From assembly GCA_900104855.1 (NCBI GenBank), contig FNSS01000003.1, forward strand, positions 272,534 to 336,533: 64,000 nt of DNA. Direction: 5' to 3'. Each line of letters begins with the position of its first letter. Within the stretch, counting starts at the first letter, position 1. Of the stretch, positions 61,284 through 64,000 are shown piece by piece. The position numbers and the translations under genes were made by a program. Source of the stretch: Rhizobiales bacterium GAS188. Its GTDB lineage: Bacteria > Pseudomonadota > Alphaproteobacteria > Rhizobiales > Beijerinckiaceae. The notes under the pieces are model-generated. The model searched no databases and was not told where the DNA came from. It worked only from the letters and a program-made list of their open reading frames with translations.

Positions 61284-62399
61284 TCAGATCTCCAGCGTGA
61301 TGAGGCAATGGCTCTGCATCCCCACGCCGCCAGCGCCGTGCGCGACGGCGGACGATGCGGATGCGAGGCCGTACTCGGCAGGACTAGAAAGCTGCCGCGC
61401 CGCCTCGGCGAGCCGCACTAAACCGGTTGCCATGATCGGGTCGGCGGGCAATGCCCCGCCGGAGCGGTTGACCGCAGTCCGGTCAGCCTCGATAAGGTCA
61501 ATCCCGCGTCCGGGCTTCGCGAGGCCAAGAGATTCGAGGACCAGCAATTCGCTCGCCGCGGAGGAGGCGCTGACCTCGGCCACTGCCGGCGCGGGCAGAG
61601 ACCAGCCAGCGCGTGCATAGGCGGACCTAGCGGCGGCTTGGCAGGCCTCGAGTGCGCCGGGCTTGCGCGCCGCGAAGGAATGTCGATCGGTCGAGGTGCC
61701 CATTCCGGTTATCCAGACGGGATTGTGGGCGACGCGGCGCGAGATATTCTCCGAGGCGAGTAGCACGGCGACGGCGCCATCGACCGGACGCGCCATCATC
61801 AGGCTGGTCAGCGGCGCCGCGACATTGCCGGCGGCTAGCACCTCATCTTCGGTCGGCACCGAGGGCAAGCGAACCTTGCCTCGCGCGGCTGCCTCGCTCC
61901 AGCGCCTGCACACCACACGAGCGAGGTCGCTCGCCGCCAACTTGTGGTCGGCGAGGTAGCGCTGCGCCTGAATGCCGCTCGCAGCGCGATGGTCGAAGCC
62001 GACCGGGCGCTGATAGAAAGGCTCGCATTGGCTGGCGTAGAAGACGTTGACATCCGATTCGGATGGCTTGGAGTAGGCGATAATGAGCCCTACGTCGGCC
62101 GCGCCCGAGGCAATCTTGGTCGCGCCATACAGCGCCGCCCACAACCCGTCCTCCTCGACGCGCGACTCTTCCTTGTGATGGGCGCCCATCGCGCCGAGGA
62201 ACCCGCAATTCGAAATGCTGCGGCCATCAAGTACGTCGCTGCCAGAATCAATCACGAAGTCGACGTCGTCGAGATCCAGCCCCGTGCCCTTGAAGACTTG
62301 CGACACGACCGCTGAAATGAGGTCCACATGCTGCGCGCCGTTCCATGCCGCGCGAAGCTCCGTCTGGGCAGACGAAATTACAGCGACCCGATCAGCCAT
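61284..62399 (-). CDS. Thiolase-like protein 2, without the nucleophilic Cys
   Basis: A 371-aa thiolase-fold protein starting at ATG 62399 (MADRVAVISSAQTELRAAWN). The corresponding active-site loop reads ESRVEEDGLWAALYGATKIA, again without Cys. The equivalent of GHP-GA-G reads LPADPIMATGLVRL; an AHGAGG motif stands near the C-terminus, as in DUF35-dependent aldolase-like thiolases. It is the first gene of the catabolic block and is three bases from thiolase-like 1, so a heteromer of the two with the tandem DUF35 protein is the simplest model. Confidence 0.88.
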   Translation of the reverse strand: MADRVAVISSAQTELRAAWNGAQHVDLISAVVSQVFKGTGLDLDDVDFVIDSGSDVLDGRSISNCGFLGAMGAHHKEESRVEEDGLWAALYGATKIASGAADVGLIIAYSKPSESDVNVFYASQCEPFYQRPVGFDHRAASGIQAQRYLADHKLAASDLARVVCRRWSEAAARGKVRLPSVPTEDEVLAAGNVAAPLTSLMMARPVDGAVAVLLASENISRRVAHNPVWITGMGTSTDRHSFAARKPGALEACQAAARSAYARAGWSLPAPAVAEVSASSAASELLVLESLGLAKPGRGIDLIEADRTAVNRSGGALPADPIMATGLVRLAEAARQLSSPAEYGLASASSAVAHGAGGVGMQSHCLITLEI

Positions 62400-62836
62400 A
62401 TCGATATTCCGCTTCGGCAATGGACGTATTCCACTGGCGTCGGACACCGGCCGACACGCCCGGCGGCAGCACCGCCGATTTGGTGCCACGCCTAGCGACC
62501 GCACATGCCATCGTCCCGGCATGCTTGTCAAGAGAAAAGTCGACGTTTTTTCGGATTTGCGATTTTCGGTCGAGTTCTGAGACTGGCTAATTTCGCAAAT
62601 TGGTCCGCGAGGTGAATCGATCCGTAGACATAGACACTGCCTCGATTGGCATCAACCCGCGCGACCTTGATATGATGTCCGGCGTGTCACTCTCGAAATC
62701 GCGTTTCCATTTTTCCGTACGTTGTTGCCGTAATTCGAATTGACTTCGGTTTCGGCGGGCGTATGAATGACGCACCAGTCGCGCGCCCTACCGGAGCACG
62801 GCACCTCACGCGAAATCCCCGGAGAGGGTTGTCTTT
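62400..62836. other. Divergent promoter region of the catabolic block and the TetR gene
   Basis: This 437-bp region between the first thiolase-like gene and the TetR gene contains no gene. It is AT-richer than its neighbours and holds a candidate TetR-type inverted repeat at 62555-62600. Both promoters should lie here. Confidence 0.5.
62555..62600. promoter_or_regulatory. Candidate operator: inverted ATTTGCGA/TCGCAAAT pair
   Basis: ATTTGCGA (62555-62562) and TCGCAAAT (62593-62600) are perfect inverted copies separated by 30 bp. The right arm sits in a smaller palindrome, AATTT-CGC-AAATT (62590-62602). It lies in the divergent region upstream of thiolase-like 2, a natural place for binding of the neighbouring TetR protein. 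Confidence 0.4.
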
Positions 62837-63598
62837 ATGAGCTCAATCCTGGAACGCGCCGATGCGCCGGCGCATCCCGGCGGAAGGCCAGACGAGGACT
62901 GGAATACGTTTCTCGCCAACGTCGTCAGCCGGTGGAGTGAGGAAGGCGGCGAGCGCAAGCAGGATCGCAGCAAGCGTCGGGAGCGGGAGATCCTGCGGGC
63001 CGCGCTCCGCGTCTTCGCACGCGATGGGATATCGCGCGCCCGGATCGGGGACATCGCGGCGGAGGCCGGCATGCCCGTTTCCTCGATCTACGAATATTTT
63101 CCGAGTAAGGAGGACCTCGCCTACGTCCTGCCTATCACGCATCTGGCACGCTTCTATCGGGAATATGGAGAGGCGGTTGCCGACAAGACAACCGCCCGTG
63201 AGCGCCTGAGACTGTATCTGTGGTTGGCTGCGGATTTTGCGCGGCGTAATCCGGAATGGGCACGCACTCTCTATCTCGAAATCTGGCCGAGCGTGCTTGT
63301 CAGCGAGTCGATGGTGCGGCACAGCATCAACGACTACGTGCGTATCATCATCTTCCTCATCCGCTTGGGCGAGACCAACGGCGAATGGTCTGCCGGTCCA
63401 GACCCCTACGAAACGGCCGCCATCTTAAACGGCAGCGTCAATCAGGTCATCATCACCTGGCTTCTCTACCGCAAGCCCCGCGACCTGATGAAAGCTGTCG
63501 TCTCGATCATCGAACGCACGATGACGCTGCTGCGCCCGGTCGCGGCGGAGGAGAGTAAGCGTGCGCGGCGACGCGACCGAGTGACCCGTCAAGATTGA
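62837..63598 (+). CDS. TetR-family transcriptional regulator
   Basis: A 253-aa protein with an unusually long N-terminal extension of about 50 residues before the HTH. The HTH is AALRVFARDGISRARIGDIA plus AEAGMPVSSIYEYFPSKEDL. The C-terminal ligand-binding helices follow (RFYREYGEAVADKTTARERL, YRKPRDLMKAVVSIIERTMT). GGAGAGG precedes ATG 62837. It is divergent from the large catabolic block and in line with an enoyl-CoA hydratase gene, so it probably responds to an acyl-CoA intermediate of that pathway. Confidence 0.9.
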   Translation: MSSILERADAPAHPGGRPDEDWNTFLANVVSRWSEEGGERKQDRSKRREREILRAALRVFARDGISRARIGDIAAEAGMPVSSIYEYFPSKEDLAYVLPITHLARFYREYGEAVADKTTARERLRLYLWLAADFARRNPEWARTLYLEIWPSVLVSESMVRHSINDYVRIIIFLIRLGETNGEWSAGPDPYETAAILNGSVNQVIITWLLYRKPRDLMKAVVSIIERTMTLLRPVAAEESKRARRRDRVTRQD

Positions 63599-63656
63599 GA
63601 GTGGAGGGGGCGCAGCGCAACCCTCTGCACGGGATCTGCATCGAAGGTTAAGCCAT

Positions 63657-64000
63657 ATGCACAGCAGGATCGGCTCTTTCGACGTTACGATCGACGCGGA
63701 AGGTGTTGCCACAGTCCTCTTCTCCCGACCACCCGTTAACGCCGTCTCCTTGTCGGTCTACGAGGATATCGGGCGGCTCGTCGAGGCGGTTGAGGCCGAC
63801 GGGGCGATCCGGGTCGTGGTGATCACCGCGCCGCGTGGGGCGCGAGCCTGGTGCGGCGGCGCCGACCTCAACGAGTTCAAGGGCATGGACCCTGAGCGAC
63901 GCAAGGAGCGCTATCGTTTCATCAATGAGCAGGTACCGCGCCTCTACCGCCTCGATCGCCCGGTGATCGCCGCGATCAACGGCGCGGCCATCGGCATCGG
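63657..64000 (+). CDS. Enoyl-CoA hydratase/isomerase family protein (5' part only)
   Basis: The gene runs off the window. From ATG 63657 it reads MHSRIGSFDVTIDAEGVATV, LFSRPPVNAVSLSVYEDIGR and RAWCGGADLNEFKGMDPERR, the crotonase N-terminal part with the first oxyanion loop (CGGADL). The second loop begins at AAINGAAIGIG at the edge. It follows the TetR gene by 58 bp and is likely part of the same regulon. Confidence 0.9.
   Translation, partial: MHSRIGSFDVTIDAEGVATVLFSRPPVNAVSLSVYEDIGRLVEAVEADGAIRVVVITAPRGARAWCGGADLNEFKGMDPERRKERYRFINEQVPRLYRLDRPVIAAINGAAIGI

Noticed and set aside
60129..62399. Ordinary acetyl-CoA acetyltransferases
   Set aside because: Both proteins lack the Cys nucleophile and the His of the GHP motif, so thiolysis is unlikely.

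Overview
The window looks like a GC-rich alphaproteobacterial chromosome segment, most likely from the Hyphomicrobiales (Rhizobiales). The main pointers are a MucR/Ros-type regulator, a SPOR-domain envelope protein of rhizobial style, class III adenylate cyclases with TolB/TPR architecture, a PrlF-YhaV toxin-antitoxin pair and many ABC transporters. No rRNA, tRNA or CRISPR array was seen. The genus cannot be named from what is visible.

Region 1 (1-17 kb) is an accessory, decaying zone. It holds a badly frameshifted cyclase/TPR gene, a serine hydrolase that lost its N-terminus, a degenerate paralogue of a small gene, a split SPOR gene, remnants of metallo-hydrolase, transposase and SDR genes, a second (intact) membrane cyclase and MucR. 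Its most unusual content is a pair of exported low-complexity proteins. One is Pro/Ala-rich and one is built of six 84-bp Gly/Ala/Val repeats; both end in the same short two-cysteine motif. A third copy of that tail lies 12 kb away, fused to the broken hydrolase.

Region 2 (17-25 kb) is a LacI-controlled sugar ABC importer (binding protein, double ATPase, permease), followed by the PrlF-YhaV module and a DapA-family aldolase. Region 3 (25-33 kb) mixes IS remnants and two different IS6-type elements with a cNMP-binding/thioredoxin-reductase-like flavoprotein coupled to a UBP zinc finger, a six-hairpin glycosidase, a HAD gene cut by an IS and an LrgAB pair with a divergent LysR gene.

Region 4 (34.7-45 kb) is a minus-strand catabolic operon: a polar amino-acid ABC importer, an M20 deacylase, an enolase-superfamily enzyme cleanly interrupted by an IS630 element, a creatinase/ectoine-hydrolase-like M24 protein, a DapA-family aldolase and a class I glutamine amidotransferase. 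A GntR regulator with two winged-helix domains is divergent. The set suggests uptake and breakdown of an N-acylated or cyclic amino-acid-like compound.

Region 5 (45-64 kb) is about 17 kb of co-directional minus-strand genes in two transcription blocks. One encodes two thiolase-like proteins without the usual cysteine, a double DUF35 protein, a metallo-hydrolase, an acyl-CoA ligase, a hydratase, two acyl-CoA dehydrogenases, a zinc dehydrogenase and an alpha/beta hydrolase. The other encodes a Liv-type importer, a hydratase and an EthD-like protein. A divergent TetR gene and a further enoyl-CoA hydratase gene close the window. Together they look like a complete uptake-and-beta-oxidation-like pathway, probably with a retro-aldol step, for an unidentified hydrophobic carboxylate.
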